A DNA stretch of 5,718 bases from Clostridiales bacterium (GTDB lineage Bacteria > Bacillota > Clostridia > Christensenellales > Aristaeellaceae), in assembly GCA_012512355.1 (NCBI GenBank), contig JAAZEI010000221.1, positions 1 to 5,718 of the forward strand, in the 5' to 3' direction. Below the pieces are notes generated by a model. That model was not told the origin of the DNA, made no database searches, and saw only the letters and a list, made by a program, of their open reading frames with translations. This document shows, one piece after another, positions 5,248-5,718 of this stretch. A program made the position numbers and the translations under genes. Numbering within the stretch: the first letter of the stretch is position 1; each line of letters begins with the position of its first letter.

Positions 5248-5269
5248 TAGAAGAAAAGGAGTAAGCCAT

Positions 5270-5718
5270 ATGCTTCCTGAAATTATCCTGATCATCCTTT
5301 ATTTTTCAATCTTTTTTATCATTGGAACCATCAAAAAGAACAATGGCCTTGTAGACATCGCCTGGGGGATGGGCTTTGTCATCGTCAGCTGGTTTTCAGT
5401 CCTTCGAAATCTGCCTCTCTTTCCCTTTGCCAAGGTGACGATGGCCATTCTCATATCCTTTTGGGGCGTGCGGCTGGCCCATCACCTGTTTTTACGCAAT
5501 GCCGGCAAGCCAGAGGATTTTCGCTATGTAAACTTCCGCAATAATTGGAAAAAGCTCTTTCTTTTGCGGGCATTTTTCCAGATTTATATGCTGCAGGCAC
5601 TTTTCCAGTTTATGATTGTCCTACCCGTCATTTTGCCCCACAAGGCAAATGTCATGCCTAGCCTGCCGCTCTTTTTCATCGGACTTGGGTTGTTTGGAAT
5701 CGGTTTTCTCTTTGAAAG
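5270..5718 (+). CDS. DUF1295 family integral membrane protein, 3' end beyond the window
   Basis: The first 149 codons of a membrane protein of the DUF1295 family (PF06966), related to steroid 5-alpha-reductases and isoprenylcysteine methyltransferase-like proteins; the substrate is unknown. Family signatures are NNGLVDIAWGMGFVIVSW (24-41), FWGVRLAHHLFLRNAGKPEDFRYVNFR (64-90, with the conserved R-x-x-G-x-x-E-D-x-R-Y pattern) and FFQIYMLQALFQ (102-113), a stretch ending in LPVILP. Hydrophobic segments lie near 3-20, 29-45, 54-72, 100-122 and 131-148. The start is supported by AAGGAG (5256-5261) 8 bases upstream and by the usual short family N-terminus. The frame is open upstream but reads as low-complexity basic sequence. 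The full family is about 250-270 residues, so roughly 100 residues are missing. It is transcribed from 4944-4973 through the long leader. Confidence 0.85.
   Translation, partial: MLPEIILIILYFSIFFIIGTIKKNNGLVDIAWGMGFVIVSWFSVLRNLPLFPFAKVTMAILISFWGVRLAHHLFLRNAGKPEDFRYVNFRNNWKKLFLLRAFFQIYMLQALFQFMIVLPVILPHKANVMPSLPLFFIGLGLFGIGFLFE

Larger units (their letters stand above)
4761..5269. other. Divergent intergenic region between eda and the DUF1295 gene
   Basis: No conventional gene is seen. The eda side (4761-4880) holds a possible weak minus-strand promoter, TTGAAA (4865-4860), 18 bases, then TTTTAT. CAAGGCT is repeated at 4901-4907 and 4912-4918. A strong plus-strand promoter at 4944-4973 is followed by a leader of about 290 bases with several stems, a T-rich run and a 17-codon open frame, described separately. 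Confidence 0.6.
4980..5269 (+). promoter_or_regulatory. Long structured 5' leader of the DUF1295 gene, candidate riboswitch or attenuator
   Basis: The leader runs about 290 bases from the predicted transcription start to the ATG. In the first half, GGACGCT (5039-5045) pairs with AGTGTCC (5097-5103), enclosing GCCTG/CAGGC (5066-5070 with 5087-5091). GTAAG (5010-5014) can instead pair with CTTAC (5044-5048), which overlaps the first stem. A weak GCAG/CTGC hairpin is followed by T6-G-T3-G-T3 (5112-5125), resembling a terminator. In the second half, CGAG/CTCG (5158-5161 with 5196-5199) encloses TCGGG/CCCGA (5163-5167 with 5176-5180), followed by GAAATCTCGGCAGCC. That strand matches the S-box (SAM-I) core GAAACCTCGGCAACC at 13 of 15 bases, but the remaining S-box elements are not found. 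The family is not assigned. Confidence 0.45.

Overview
The window looks like chromosomal DNA of a Bacillota (Firmicutes) bacterium, most likely a member of the Clostridia. This rests on strong AGGAGG-type ribosome binding sites, extended -10 promoters (TGnTATAAT), a NadE of the long clostridial-type layout, and an Eda aldolase fused to a glyoxalase-like (VOC) domain, a layout I associate with clostridia. The placement is inference from gene content; there is no rRNA or other marker. No mobile element, CRISPR array, tRNA or rRNA was seen.

Layout. Positions 1-1815 (minus) hold a two-domain NAD+ synthetase gene, nadE, running off the left edge. It is unusual in three ways. The N-terminal glutaminase domain has lost two of its three catalytic residues. 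The linker between the domains carries a motif (Y/F)-P-(F/Y)-(A/V)-(P/S) four times at an exact 20-residue spacing. A one-base frameshift near 86-94 cuts off the conserved C-terminus, which continues in another frame to the window edge. Positions 1923-2822 (minus) hold a 299-residue protein of unknown function with a Tudor/SH3-like N-terminus. Positions 2823-3389 contain no gene, only candidate regulatory dyads and a promoter. Positions 3390-3767 (plus) hold a small membrane protein of the YbaN/DUF454 family. It converges, with a 15-base gap, on eda at 3783-4760 (minus). Positions 4761-5269 form a divergent regulatory region with a strong promoter and a leader of about 290 bases with several possible RNA stems. 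From 5270 a DUF1295-family membrane protein runs off the right edge.

How the genes relate. They do not form one pathway or operon. NadE makes NAD+, Eda cleaves KDPG/KHG in sugar-acid catabolism, and the two membrane proteins are poorly characterised. The points most worth a second look are the abnormal NadE and the structured leader upstream of the DUF1295 gene, part of which resembles the core of a SAM-I (S-box) riboswitch without matching it fully.
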